From: CADEEN01 sp963738425
GTDB lineage: Bacteria > Pseudomonadota > Gammaproteobacteria > Burkholderiales > Burkholderiaceae_C
Direction: 5' to 3'
Length of the DNA: 64,000 nucleotides
Assembly: GCA_963738425.1 (NCBI GenBank)
Contig: CAVTWT010000033.1
Span: 39,749 to 103,748, forward strand
Of the stretch, positions 1 to 10,010 are shown one piece after another. A model generated the notes under the pieces. That model ran no database searches, had not been told where the DNA came from, and saw only the letters and a list, made by a program, of their open reading frames with translations. Every line of letters begins with the position of its first letter. The first letter of the stretch is position 1. A program made the position numbers and the translations under genes.

Positions 1-1
1 C

Positions 2-760
2 GTGATCCATCACGGCAATGGCAGCCACTCGGTGAAAGTGCGCAACCGCGGCCTGAACGACAGCGAGTTCGATATCTTCTCGCTGGCTGGCGTCAGCAAG
101 AAGATCCCGCGCAGCGAGTTGCCCGGCCCGGGTGAAAACGCGGCGGTGGTCGATCTGCGCTCGGTCGGCGTGCGTCAACTGACGGCGGCGCAGACAGGTT
201 TGCCGTTCGATGTTGCCGAGTTCGCGATCAACACGAACCGTCGGCGTGCGCATCCGAACTATCCGGCCGAGTTCGACATCGAGATCGACTCGAACGGCGA
301 TGGCGTGCCCGATTTCGTCGTGTTCAACTCCGAGAACGGTGGCTTCGGGGTGTCCGGGCAGAACGTGGTCTTTGTCCAGGATTTCGCCGCCGGAGTGGTC
401 AGCGCCTTCTTCTTCACCGATGCCGACCTGAACTCGGGCAACGTGATCTTCACCGTGCCGTTGAACATTCCAGGCGGGGTCACGCTGGCAGCCGGCGCAA
501 CCATGAACTTCAGCGTCTACGCGTTCGACAACTACTTCAGCGGGAACCTGACCGATGCGATCGAAGGCATGCGCTTCACGCCAGGCCAAGCGCGCTTCGG
601 CGTGGTCGGAGAGCCGTTCGGCGCCGTGCCGGCGACGACGTCGGCCACGCTCGGCGTGACGGAGGCGACGCGGCCCGACACGCTGAGCAGCGAACTCGGC
701 CTGCTGATGATGTACCGCCGCAACGACGGCAAGGAGGCGGATGCATTGCGTATCCGCTGA
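2..760 (+). CDS. C-terminal part of a secreted subtilase-like (S8) protein, 5' truncated by the window edge
   Basis: An open frame enters from the left edge and ends at TGA, followed at once by a strong terminator, so this is the 3' end of a longer gene. The visible 252 residues are Gly/Asn/Asp-rich and beta-strand-like, with a calcium-site-like stretch (DIEIDSNGDGVPDF near residue 93) and no membrane segment. This fits the C-terminal accessory region that follows the protease domain in bacillopeptidase-F-like secreted S8 peptidases. The catalytic domain is off the window, so the family call rests on resemblance of this tail and is an inference. An extracellular adhesive or calcium-binding protein is the alternative. 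Confidence 0.5.
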   Translation: MIHHGNGSHSVKVRNRGLNDSEFDIFSLAGVSKKIPRSELPGPGENAAVVDLRSVGVRQLTAAQTGLPFDVAEFAINTNRRRAHPNYPAEFDIEIDSNGDGVPDFVVFNSENGGFGVSGQNVVFVQDFAAGVVSAFFFTDADLNSGNVIFTVPLNIPGGVTLAAGATMNFSVYAFDNYFSGNLTDAIEGMRFTPGQARFGVVGEPFGAVPATTSATLGVTEATRPDTLSSELGLLMMYRRNDGKEADALRIR

Positions 761-779
761 TCGACCGTGTCTACACATC

Positions 780-804
780 GGGGCCGCGCAAGCGGCCCCT
801 TTTT
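780..804 (+). terminator. Rho-independent terminator of the subtilase-like gene
   Basis: Perfect 8-bp GC stem (GGGGCCGC / GCGGCCCC) with a GCAA loop and a run of five T, starting about 20 bases after the stop codon. Confidence 0.9.
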
Positions 805-891
805 CTTGTGGCGCGCACATGGCCACGACCCGCCGCAAAGACCTCCGGCCGAACTCGTACAGCGGCATGCCAGCGCGATAGACTTTTTGCA

Positions 892-2157
892 GTGACAGCA
901 TCACTTGACCGCACGAGCCAGAACGAGACCCCACGACGCGCTTTTCTGCGGCGTGCGTTGACACATGCCTCGGTGCTGGCATGGGCACCAGGGTTGGTGT
1001 CGTGCATGCGTGAGCCGTCTGTCGCCCCACCACCCTCACCCCCTGCGGGCCGCAAGAGCAACCTGGCCAAGGTCGGCGCGCTGCTGAAGGAAGACGCCAA
1101 CGGGCTGCGCCTGCCAGCCGGCTTTGTCTCGCGCGTCGTCGCGCGCGCCGGCGCCGGCCTGCACGGCGCGTCATCGGGCTACGCATGGCACAACGCGCCC
1201 GACGGCGGCGCCGTGTTCGCACAGGCCGATGGCGGTTGGGTGTATGCGAGCAACAGCGAAGTGGACAAGGGCCGAGGCGGCGTCGGCGCATTGCGCTTCG
1301 ATCGCAACGCCAATCTCGTCGCCCAGTACGCCATCTGCAGCGGCACATCACGCAACTGCGCTGGTGGCCCGACGCCGTGGGGCAGCTGGCTGACCTGCGA
1401 GGAAGTGCCCAACGGCCGCGTCTGGGAGTGCGCCATCGACGGCAGCGCACCCGCCAAGGTTCTGCCTGCCCTCGGCACGTTCAACCATGAAGCCGTGGCC
1501 GTCGATGCCGCCAACCACCACCTCTACCTCACCGAAGACATGCCCCGCGGTGCGTTCTTCCGCTTCGTGCCGAGCAGCACCGACTGGCCTGCGAATGCAG
1601 CGCGTGGCGCGCTCGAAGACGGTCGTTTGCAGCTGATGGTGATCGGCGGTGCGGCCTTCCCGCCACCCGATGGCAGCACGGCAGAACGCTACGGCGTGTC
1701 GTGGATCGACTGGTTGCCCGGCAGGCCGCGCCCCGTCGCAGCGGTGTTCGATGGCGGCGAAGGGTTGTGGATTCACGACGGCGCGGTGTTCTTCGCCACC
1801 AAAGGCGACAACCGCGTCTGGCGCTACGACACCGCCCGCTCAACCCTCACGGTGCTCTACGACGACACGATGCCCGGCGGCGGCGAGCTCAGCGGCGTCG
1901 ACAATGTGCTCTGCAACGCGGCCGGCGACGTGCTGGTCGCGGAAGACGGAGGCGACCAGCAGATCGTTGCCCTCACCACCGACGGCAGGGTCGCGCCGCT
2001 GTTGCAAGTCACCGGGCACGCGCGCAGCGAACTCACCGGCCCGGCTTTCAGCCCCGACGGCACGCGCCTGTACTTCAGCTCGCAATGGGCACCCAGTGGG
2101 CGCGGCGGTCAGGGCATCACCTACGAAGTGACGGGGCCGTTCGTCGTGCCGGACTGA
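892..2157 (+). CDS. PhoX-like (DUF839) beta-propeller phosphatase, Tat-exported lipoprotein
   Basis: Predicted extracytoplasmic phosphatase-like propeller of the PhoX/DUF839 family. I chose the GTG at 892 (422 residues) because it puts a twin-arginine signal at residues 14-20 (PRRAFLR), a hydrophobic stretch and a lipobox (LVSC, Cys38) at the N-terminus; the longer frame from 808 only adds Arg-rich filler. Family hallmarks are the GGPTPWGSWLTCEE stretch and the FNHEAVAVDAANHHLYLTED stretch, which carry metal-binding Glu/His residues in characterised PhoX enzymes. The protein would be folded in the cytoplasm, exported by Tat and anchored by a lipid. It stands alone between a terminator and a convergent gene. 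No Pho box was recognised upstream. Confidence 0.75.
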   Translation: MTASLDRTSQNETPRRAFLRRALTHASVLAWAPGLVSCMREPSVAPPPSPPAGRKSNLAKVGALLKEDANGLRLPAGFVSRVVARAGAGLHGASSGYAWHNAPDGGAVFAQADGGWVYASNSEVDKGRGGVGALRFDRNANLVAQYAICSGTSRNCAGGPTPWGSWLTCEEVPNGRVWECAIDGSAPAKVLPALGTFNHEAVAVDAANHHLYLTEDMPRGAFFRFVPSSTDWPANAARGALEDGRLQLMVIGGAAFPPPDGSTAERYGVSWIDWLPGRPRPVAAVFDGGEGLWIHDGAVFFATKGDNRVWRYDTARSTLTVLYDDTMPGGGELSGVDNVLCNAAGDVLVAEDGGDQQIVALTTDGRVAPLLQVTGHARSELTGPAFSPDGTRLYFSSQWAPSGRGGQGITYEVTGPFVVPD

Positions 2158-2403
2158 CTACCGCGGTGACGAAGCAGCTGGCGGCAGCAGGATCACCTCT
2201 GCCTTTGCGCCCACACCGGATGCAGCTCCGCTGGCCGCTGCTGCAGACTTCTCGCGTGCAGCGCGGATCGCATCGCGCTTCGGGTCACCCGGCCGGTAGA
2301 GCAGCATCAGCACGATGGTCAGCGCCGTCACGACGGCCAGCAGCAGCACGAGGACACGCCGCCGCAAGGGCATCGGCGGGTAGTCGTCAGGGGTTTTCGA
2401 CAC
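2158..2403 (-). CDS. Small single-pass membrane protein, function unknown
   Basis: About 81 residues from a GTG with a weak GGAAA-type ribosome site; an ATG ten codons later (2373) is an equally possible start. One strong transmembrane segment (residues ~16-31, Leu/Val-rich) follows an Arg-Arg-Arg stop-transfer cluster, then a charged, Ala/Ser-rich tail. It lies 31 bases downstream of tex on the same strand and is probably co-transcribed. No family recognised. A longer frame reaches back into tex but has no coding character there. Confidence 0.45.
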   Translation of the reverse strand: MSKTPDDYPPMPLRRRVLVLLLAVVTALTIVLMLLYRPGDPKRDAIRAAREKSAAAASGAASGVGAKAEVILLPPAASSPR

Positions 2404-2434
2404 CGTCGCTGTTTCCGGCCCGCCGCTCGTACGC

Positions 2435-4816
<2,382 letters not shown>

Positions 4817-4891
4817 GGTCAGAAGGAGTCAGAAATTCAGGGGCCTGGAGTTTGTCACAGGGATGCACACATCATTGTTTGGACTTGTCTC

Positions 4892-5185
4892 GTGACACAT
4901 GATGGCGACGTTGTCAGCCGGCTGCTGCGCGTTGAGGGTCGCGTGCAAGGCGTCGGCTTTCGCGAGGGCTGCGTGCAACGTGCCCGCACGCTCGGGCTCA
5001 CGGGCTTCGTTCGCAACCGGCGCGACGACTCCGTGGAGGTGATGCTGCAAGGCCCCGCCGACACGGTGGCGCGCATGCAGGCCTGGCTGCACGAGGGGCC
5101 GCCGTTGGCGCGCGTCGATCGGGTGACGGTCAGCTCGGCGCCGGTTGCCGTGTTCGAGAGCTTCGAGCGCCGGCCCACCGAGTGA
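4892..5185 (+). CDS. acyP: Acylphosphatase
   Basis: Small cytosolic enzyme hydrolysing carboxyl-phosphate bonds such as acetyl- or carbamoyl-phosphate. The 97-residue product has the two family signatures: GRVQGVGFR (active-site Arg and phosphate loop) at ~16-24 and the Asn-containing FVRNRRDDSVEV, where the Asn positions the attacking water. The usual length is about 90 residues, so I start at GTG 4892; the upstream open frame overlaps tex in antisense and has no coding character. It is transcribed divergently from tex. Confidence 0.88.
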   Translation: MTHDGDVVSRLLRVEGRVQGVGFREGCVQRARTLGLTGFVRNRRDDSVEVMLQGPADTVARMQAWLHEGPPLARVDRVTVSSAPVAVFESFERRPTE

Positions 5186-5204
5186 ACGCATCGCGCGTCG
5201 TAGC

Positions 5205-5906
5205 ATGGATGCCCCCCACGCCACCATGTCGGCACCCTCCCCACCTCTGCGCCGCGCCCTGACCTGGTCGCAGTGGTGGCCTTCCATTCGCACCGGGCTG
5301 TGGGTGCTGGTCCTGTTCGCTGCCGGCGTGGCGGTCGCGCGCTGGTACGCCGCGCCGATCGAGGCCGCACTCGCGGCGCATGGAGCCTTGGGCGTCGCCG
5401 TCTTCGTCGTCTCGTCGGCGCTGGCGGTGCTGATGCCGGCGATGACCAACCTGCCGCTGGTGCCGCTGGCCGTCCTGGCCTGGGGGCCGTGGTGGACGGC
5501 TGCGCTCTTGCTGCTGGGCTGGACCGCCGGTTCGGCACTGTCGTTCGTGTTGGGGCGGCATGCACGCGACTTCATCCTGCGCCACTTTCCTTCGGTGCAG
5601 CGCCATGCCGACATCGAGCGCCTGATCCACCCGCGTCAGCGCCTGGCCTCGCTGGTGCTATTGCGCATGACGTTCCCGGTGGACGTGCTGTCTTACGCGC
5701 TCGGCCTGTTCAGCCCGCGCACCACACTCGCTGAGAGCACGCTCGCGACGGTAATCGGCGCAGCGCCGTTCTCTTTGCTGTTCGCCCTGGCACCGGTGCT
5801 GCCGCCGCTGGCGCAGTTGGCGCTGTTCGTGGGCTCGGCGCTGGTGTTCGTGGTCTACCTGCTGTGGGTCTTGCAGCACCCGTTCGGCGCGGCGCCGCAG
5901 CGCTGA
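5205..5906 (+). CDS. TVP38/TMEM64 (VTT-domain) inner-membrane protein
   Basis: About 233 residues with five to six hydrophobic helices. It contains the VTT core: a re-entrant region rich in Pro/Gly (MPAMTNLPLVPLAVLAWGPW), a Gly-rich helix ending in LGRHARDF, then LRMTFPVDVLSYALGLF, which matches the family pattern LR..P..P....Y..G. VTT/DedA-type proteins act in membrane homeostasis, possibly as lipid scramblases or ion-coupled transporters; the substrate here is unknown. ATG 5205 and ATG 5226 are both possible starts and neither has a clear ribosome site. It follows acyP on the same strand. Confidence 0.75.
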   Translation: MDAPHATMSAPSPPLRRALTWSQWWPSIRTGLWVLVLFAAGVAVARWYAAPIEAALAAHGALGVAVFVVSSALAVLMPAMTNLPLVPLAVLAWGPWWTAALLLLGWTAGSALSFVLGRHARDFILRHFPSVQRHADIERLIHPRQRLASLVLLRMTFPVDVLSYALGLFSPRTTLAESTLATVIGAAPFSLLFALAPVLPPLAQLALFVGSALVFVVYLLWVLQHPFGAAPQR

Positions 5907-5915
5907 GGCGCGCCG

Positions 5916-6326
5916 CTACACCGCCGCCGGCGCGAGTTCCGTCACCACTTCCGTCGTCGCCTGCGTCATCAGCTTGTGTACGGGGCACTTGCCGGCCACG
6001 GCGAGCAATTCCTGGCGTTGCGCGTCGCTCAGCGGCCCGCTCAAGGCAAGGGTCGTGCGCAGCCGGTAGACGCCCTTGCGCTCCTCGCTGTCGTCGCGCT
6101 CGACGGTGACCTGGATGTCCTCCACCGGGATCTGCTTGCGCTGCGCATACCAGAGCACAGTCAGGGCCTTGCACGCGCCGAGTGCGCTGTCGTAGAGATC
6201 GTGCGGGCCGACACCGAGGTCTTCGCCGCCGTTGGCCGCGGGCTCGTCGAGCGCGATCGCATGGTGGCGCACCGTGGCGGTGTGCTTCATCTTGTTCGAG
6301 CGGTCGCGGGTGATGGTGATGGTCAT
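5916..6326 (-). CDS. OsmC/Ohr-family peroxiredoxin-like protein
   Basis: A 136-residue OsmC-fold protein with both redox cysteines: Cys52 in SALGACKAL and Cys114 in AGKCPVHKL. That spacing is typical of the thiol peroxidase pair that reduces organic hydroperoxides. The AGKCPVH context fits the YhfA/OsmC general branch better than Ohr proper. The ATG at 6326 has an AGGACC ribosome site. It lies 26 bases downstream of an aldo/keto reductase on the same strand, so the two are probably co-transcribed as a carbonyl/peroxide detoxification pair. Confidence 0.85.
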   Translation of the reverse strand: MTITITRDRSNKMKHTATVRHHAIALDEPAANGGEDLGVGPHDLYDSALGACKALTVLWYAQRKQIPVEDIQVTVERDDSEERKGVYRLRTTLALSGPLSDAQRQELLAVAGKCPVHKLMTQATTEVVTELAPAAV

Positions 6327-6352
6327 CGCAGGGTCCTCGTGCTCATGGTGCG

Positions 6353-7357
6353 TCAGGCGGTGATCCGCCCGGCCAGCGGATAAGCCGGATCGGTGTAGCC
6401 CGGTGTCGACGGATGGCCCGGCGCGACCAGCGAATCGACGAGCGCCTCGTCCGTAGCGTCGATCGTCACATCGAGGGCGCAAAAGTAGTCGGTCCATTGC
6501 TCGAACGTGCGCGGCCCGGCGATCACGGCGCTGACCGCGCTGTTGGCCAGCACCCAGGCGGTCGCGAAGTGCGACAGCGCCACGCCCTTCTTCTCGCAAT
6601 GGCCTTTCAGCTGCTGCGCAATGGCGAGCGACTCGTCGCGGAACTCGGTCTGCATCATGCGCTGGTCGCCACGCCCGGCGCGCGTGCCTTCGCCAGGCTT
6701 GCTGCCAGGCGTGTACTTGCCCGAGAGCACACCGCGCGCGATCGGGCTGTACGGCACGACGCCGATGCCGAAGTGGCGGCAGGCCTCCAGCACCTCGACC
6801 TCGGGCTGGCGGTTGAGCAGGTTGTAGTACGGCTGGCAGACCACGGGGCCGGGCATGCCCAGTTGCCGAGCCAGATACACCATCTCGGCGATGCGCCAGC
6901 CGCGAAAATTGGAGACGCCCCAGTAACGGATCTTGCCGTCGCGCAAGAGCGTGTCGATGGCGCGAAGCGGCTCTTCGAGGTCCATGCCATTGAAGTCGCG
7001 GTGCAGGTAGTAGATGTCGACGTGGTCCATGCCCAGGCGCTGCAGGCTGGCCTCGCACTCGCGCAGCACCCAGGGGCGTGAGTACTGCTGTTCGTTCGGC
7101 CGCTCGCTCATCTTGTTGCCGCACTTGGTGGCCAGCACCCAATCGTGGCGCTGGCCCTTGAGCAGCTCGCCGACCATGCTCTCGGACTTGCCGAGTGAAT
7201 ACACGTCGGCGGTGTCGATGAAGTTGACGCCGTTGTCGCGTGCATGCGCGGTGATGCGGCGCGCTTCGGTAAGGTCGGTCTGGTCGGCAAACATCATCGT
7301 GCCCAGGCACAGCTCGGAAACTTGCAGCGGGCTCTTGCCGAGGTTGCGATATTTCAT
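6353..7357 (-). CDS. Aldo/keto reductase
   Basis: NAD(P)H-dependent carbonyl reductase of about 334 residues with the (beta/alpha)8 family signatures. The catalytic tetrad is visible as Asp/Tyr in DTADVYSLG, Lys in LATKCG and His in YYLHRDF. The cofactor-side motifs GVSNFRG, QPYYNLLNR and VVPYSPIARG follow in order. The ATG at 7357 has a GGAAAG ribosome site; an upstream in-frame TTG is less likely. It forms a two-gene unit with the OsmC-like gene. Substrate is not predictable from sequence. Confidence 0.9.
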   Translation of the reverse strand: MKYRNLGKSPLQVSELCLGTMMFADQTDLTEARRITAHARDNGVNFIDTADVYSLGKSESMVGELLKGQRHDWVLATKCGNKMSERPNEQQYSRPWVLRECEASLQRLGMDHVDIYYLHRDFNGMDLEEPLRAIDTLLRDGKIRYWGVSNFRGWRIAEMVYLARQLGMPGPVVCQPYYNLLNRQPEVEVLEACRHFGIGVVPYSPIARGVLSGKYTPGSKPGEGTRAGRGDQRMMQTEFRDESLAIAQQLKGHCEKKGVALSHFATAWVLANSAVSAVIAGPRTFEQWTDYFCALDVTIDATDEALVDSLVAPGHPSTPGYTDPAYPLAGRITA

Positions 7358-7402
7358 GGCGTCGCTTTCCAAAAATCGGACACAACACTTTAGCGGCGCG
7401 CC

Positions 7403-7433
7403 AAAAACAACGGGCCCCGAAAGGCCCGTTGTT
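7403..7433 (-). terminator. Rho-independent terminator downstream of the RRM gene
   Basis: 11-bp stem (AACAACGGGCC / GGCCCGTTGTT) with a 6-base loop, followed on the minus strand by a T run. It separates the RRM gene from the aldo/keto reductase promoter region. Confidence 0.88.
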
Positions 7434-7453
7434 CATCTCAAAGGAGATTCAGC

Positions 7454-7753
7454 TCAATAGCGGCGGCCACCGCCACCGCCACCGCCGAAGCCACCCGGGC
7501 GCTCTTCGCGCGGGCGGGCTTCGTTGACGACGAGCGCACGGCCGTCGATGGTCTTGCCATGCATGCCGCGGATGGCGGCTTGCGCGGCTTCGACCGAACC
7601 CATCTCGACGAAGCCGAAGCCCTTCGAGCGGCCGGTGTCGCGGTCCATCATGACCTTGGCCGAAGACACGTCGCCGAATTCGGCGAAGTTCTGGCGAAGG
7701 CTGTCGTCGTTGACCGAGTAGGCCAGGTTGCCGACGTAGAGTTTGGAGATCAT
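7454..7753 (-). CDS. Single-RRM glycine-rich RNA-binding protein
   Basis: A 99-residue protein with one RNA-recognition motif: RNP2 (KLYVGNLAY) at residues 4-12 and RNP1 (KGFGFVEM) near 43-50. A short Arg/Gly tail ends in RRY. Bacterial proteins of this layout resemble the cold-inducible Rbp proteins of cyanobacteria and many proteobacteria and probably act as RNA chaperones. The ATG at 7753 is preceded by GAAAGG. It is a separate unit with its own terminator, placed downstream of infA. Confidence 0.92.
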   Translation of the reverse strand: MISKLYVGNLAYSVNDDSLRQNFAEFGDVSSAKVMMDRDTGRSKGFGFVEMGSVEAAQAAIRGMHGKTIDGRALVVNEARPREERPGGFGGGGGGGRRY

Positions 7754-7851
7754 GGTTTGCCTTTCAAGCAAGAGAAGTTGCGCACCGGGTGGGTTTAGAG
7801 ACCGCAGCGCGCGGGGGTGAAATCATGGAGTTCGTTCAATCGCCACACGCT

Positions 7852-8124
7852 CTAACGCGTGGGGCGACGGGGAGTGTTGGGCCGGGGGGCGCCGCCGGCT
7901 CGCGGTTCGAGGTGACGGAAAGTGATGCGGCCTTTGCTCAAGTCATAGGGGGAAAGTTCGAGGGCCACGCGGTCGCCCGCGAGGATGCGGATGTGGTGCT
8001 TGCGCATGCGCCCGGAGGTGTAGGCGACCAGGATGTGGCCGTTCTCCAGCGACACGCGGTAGCGTGAGTCCGGCAGGACTTCTTCGACCTTGCCGTTCAT
8101 TTCGATCAGTTCTTCCTTGGCCAA
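7852..8124 (-). CDS. infA: Translation initiation factor IF-1
   Basis: A 90-residue S1/OB-fold protein with the IF-1 hallmarks: GKVEEVLPDSRYRV, the ENGHILVAYTSGRMRKHHIRIL block and the DRVALELSPYDLSKGRI block. The tail beyond about residue 72 is longer than in E. coli and basic (Pro/Arg-rich), as in the solitary non-ribosomal-cluster infA copies of beta-proteobacteria. The start codon is TTG: AGGAGC sits 7 bases before it and no ATG is available. Such organisms normally have a second infA in the ribosomal-protein cluster, so this is probably the paralogue. Confidence 0.93.
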   Translation of the reverse strand: MAKEELIEMNGKVEEVLPDSRYRVSLENGHILVAYTSGRMRKHHIRILAGDRVALELSPYDLSKGRITFRHLEPRAGGAPRPNTPRRPTR

Positions 8125-8142
8125 ATGCGCTCCTGTGGGCAG

Positions 8143-8403
8143 TCAGACGGTGATGGGGGACGGGGGCCGAGGCGCGCCGTCGCGCAGCCAATTCAAGCCC
8201 TGTTGTGCGGCGTAGCGACAGGCGTCGGCACGGGTGCCGAAGCGCGCAACGAAGCGGACCACGCGGTCATGCGTGGCGCGGCCTTGGCCGCTGCGGATGG
8301 ATACCGACGGCGCGTAGGTGCCGGCTGGTGTGAGCGTGGTGAGCGGTGACACGAGGTACTTGCCCACCGAGAACGTCTTTTCGCGGTTCGTGGTGATGAT
8401 CAT
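8143..8403 (-). CDS. Hypothetical 86-residue protein upstream of infA
   Basis: From ATG 8403 the product begins MIITTNREKTFSVGKYLVSP and ends 18 bases before infA on the same strand, so the two are probably co-transcribed. It contains a mixed charged/hydrophobic middle and a Cys-containing helix (ADACRYAAQQGLNWL). No membrane segment, signal or known motif is seen. Its codon use looks like its neighbours', which supports coding. Function unknown. Confidence 0.5.
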   Translation of the reverse strand: MIITTNREKTFSVGKYLVSPLTTLTPAGTYAPSVSIRSGQGRATHDRVVRFVARFGTRADACRYAAQQGLNWLRDGAPRPPSPITV

Positions 8404-8720
8404 GAAAAGCGCAGGCGGCACGGTGGCGCGGTGCGCGGAATACGGGAAATAGGTCCTGCAGCGCTGCAACCCAAACAGAAGGTCGCTGGCTAAAGACAGG
8501 TCGTTTGCATCAGCCCGGAAAGTGGAGAGAAGGGCTGAAAGTGGGGCTCACCGAAGGAAGAGGCTGACCGACGTTGACCGAAGATGACGGTCTTGTCGTC
8601 TGGGTGCGCCGATGCCTTTTTGGTCGGGAACCCTGTCAAACAACAGGCGCCGGGTCAGAGAGCAGACGCACGGCGCGCGGCAGGAGTGTATCCGATGTGG
8701 GGCGGCTGCTTCGTGCGCCC
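8404..8720. other. Gene-free stretch of about 320 bases
   Basis: No credible open frame, tRNA or terminator is seen on either strand. It lies between a minus-strand gene (probably its promoter region) and the broken end of the DCC-COQ7 pseudogene, so part of it may be gene debris. Confidence 0.4.
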
Positions 8721-9651
8721 TCAGAACCGACGCGCGAGCGCCACAGCGGCGGACGAACCCGGCACCGACCAAGCGGCACCACATGCGCAGCGCCGCACCG
8801 GCGCGCGCTGGCGCCGATAGCGGCCGCTTCATCGCAGGTGCGTGCACTCGTCGGCTTGGCATGCCGCCAGCGTGTCGCGCAGGCCCGGTGGGCCGGGCGC
8901 GATTTGCAGGTGCGCGATCTGTTCGGCGTAGTGGCGGTCGACGAAGGTCTCCACCGCGGCGATCGTGGCGTACACCGCAGGCGGGCCGAAAAGCGCGGGC
9001 AGCGCACCGGTGGCCCAGCCCGCGGCCCGCCAAGCCGGCAGCAAACGGCTGCGCTCCGACGACGGCAGCCAGGTTTCCAGCTGATCGAGGTGTTGCTGCT
9101 CGGTGTGCAGGTGGCGCTGCGCAAAGGCGCGCAACCCGCTGTCGCGGGTGACAAAAAGGATGCCGCGGTAGATCGCCACGGCGCCTGTTTCACCGGCGTG
9201 GTCAGAGCGAAGATCGGCCAGCACGCGGCGGGTGAGCACGGGCGGGGCGCCTGCGTCGCCCAGCCGGTGCGCCACCCGTTGCAGCGCCGGGCGCCAGCGC
9301 AGGAACAGGTGATAGACCCGCTCCATCACCCACGTCATGCCCGGCAGCCGCCCTGCCCGTGCCAGCCAGCGCCAGCCGGGCAAATGCGCCCACAAGGTCA
9401 GGAACGCAGCGGCGCCGCTGACGAGCGTGCCGTCGGCACGCTGCACGTGAAAGCGCGCCAGCAACTGCTCGCGCGTCGTCTCCGCAGGCAACGAACGACG
9501 CGTCGCTGACATCGACGAAGCACACAGCCCGCTCACTGCGCAGCCCACGGTAGAGCGCAATTTCGCGTCGGCACAGCGGGCATGCGCCGTCGTAGAGCAC
9601 TGTGACAGCGGGAACGCCATCGGGCTTCAGTGCGGATGAGGCTTCATCCAT
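8721..9651 (-). pseudogene. Frameshifted DCC (DUF393) thiol-oxidoreductase / COQ7-like hydroxylase fusion
   Basis: The N-terminal frame from ATG 9651 encodes a DCC domain start (VLYDGACPLCRREIALYRGL, with the CPLC pair). An extra base near 9494-9495 then shifts frame into the rest of the DCC domain (TREQLLARFHVQRADG) and a COQ7 di-iron domain (DHAGETGAVAIYRG, then HLHTEQQHLDQLETWL and FVDRHYAEQ). Extra bases near 8836, between about 8785 and 8815, and near 8755-8756 break the C-terminus. Removing one base at each site restores one frame of 309 codons ending in LVGAG...VALARRF. COQ7 normally hydroxylates demethoxyubiquinone. Four indels in one gene within otherwise clean sequence suggest real decay rather than read error. 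Confidence 0.75.
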
Positions 9652-9664
9652 ACACGCTTCGGCG

Positions 9665-9970
9665 TCAGCCCGCCTTTTTGGCCCAGGCGCTGCACCAGCC
9701 TGCGCCGGCGACCTGCTTGCCCGCGAACAAGGGGCAGCCGGCGGCCTTGTCTGCCGCCTTGCCCTGGTAAAGCGCGCAGTTGGCGCAGTTTTGACCTGCA
9801 GCGAACTTGGGGTACTTCTTGGTGTCTGTGCGCGCAGCGTCGGCCACATAACCCAAGGCGGCTGCCTGCGCGTCCTTCTCGTCCAGCAGCGCCTGTGCGT
9901 TGGCTTGAATCGCAAAGCCGGCACTGCCGGCGGCCAGGGTCATGAGGAACAAACGTCGGTGCATCGTCAT
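9665..9970 (-). CDS. hip: High-potential iron-sulfur protein (HiPIP), Tat-exported
   Basis: Periplasmic one-electron carrier. The 101-residue precursor has a signal with twin arginines (HRRLFLM, residues 4-10) and a cleavage-like ANA-QA site near 25. The mature part has the four cluster cysteines at 62, 65, 79 and 93 (C-x2-C-x13-C-x13-C), followed by the aromatic GWCSAW end. HiPIPs carry a [4Fe-4S] cluster inserted before Tat export and feed photosynthetic reaction centres or terminal oxidases; this window does not show which applies. An overlapping frame is a shadow. Confidence 0.93.
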   Translation of the reverse strand: MTMHRRLFLMTLAAGSAGFAIQANAQALLDEKDAQAAALGYVADAARTDTKKYPKFAAGQNCANCALYQGKAADKAAGCPLFAGKQVAGAGWCSAWAKKAG

Positions 9971-10010
9971 GGGAAGTCCTTGTCAGTGTTGAAAGCAATG
10001 GGTGAGTCGT

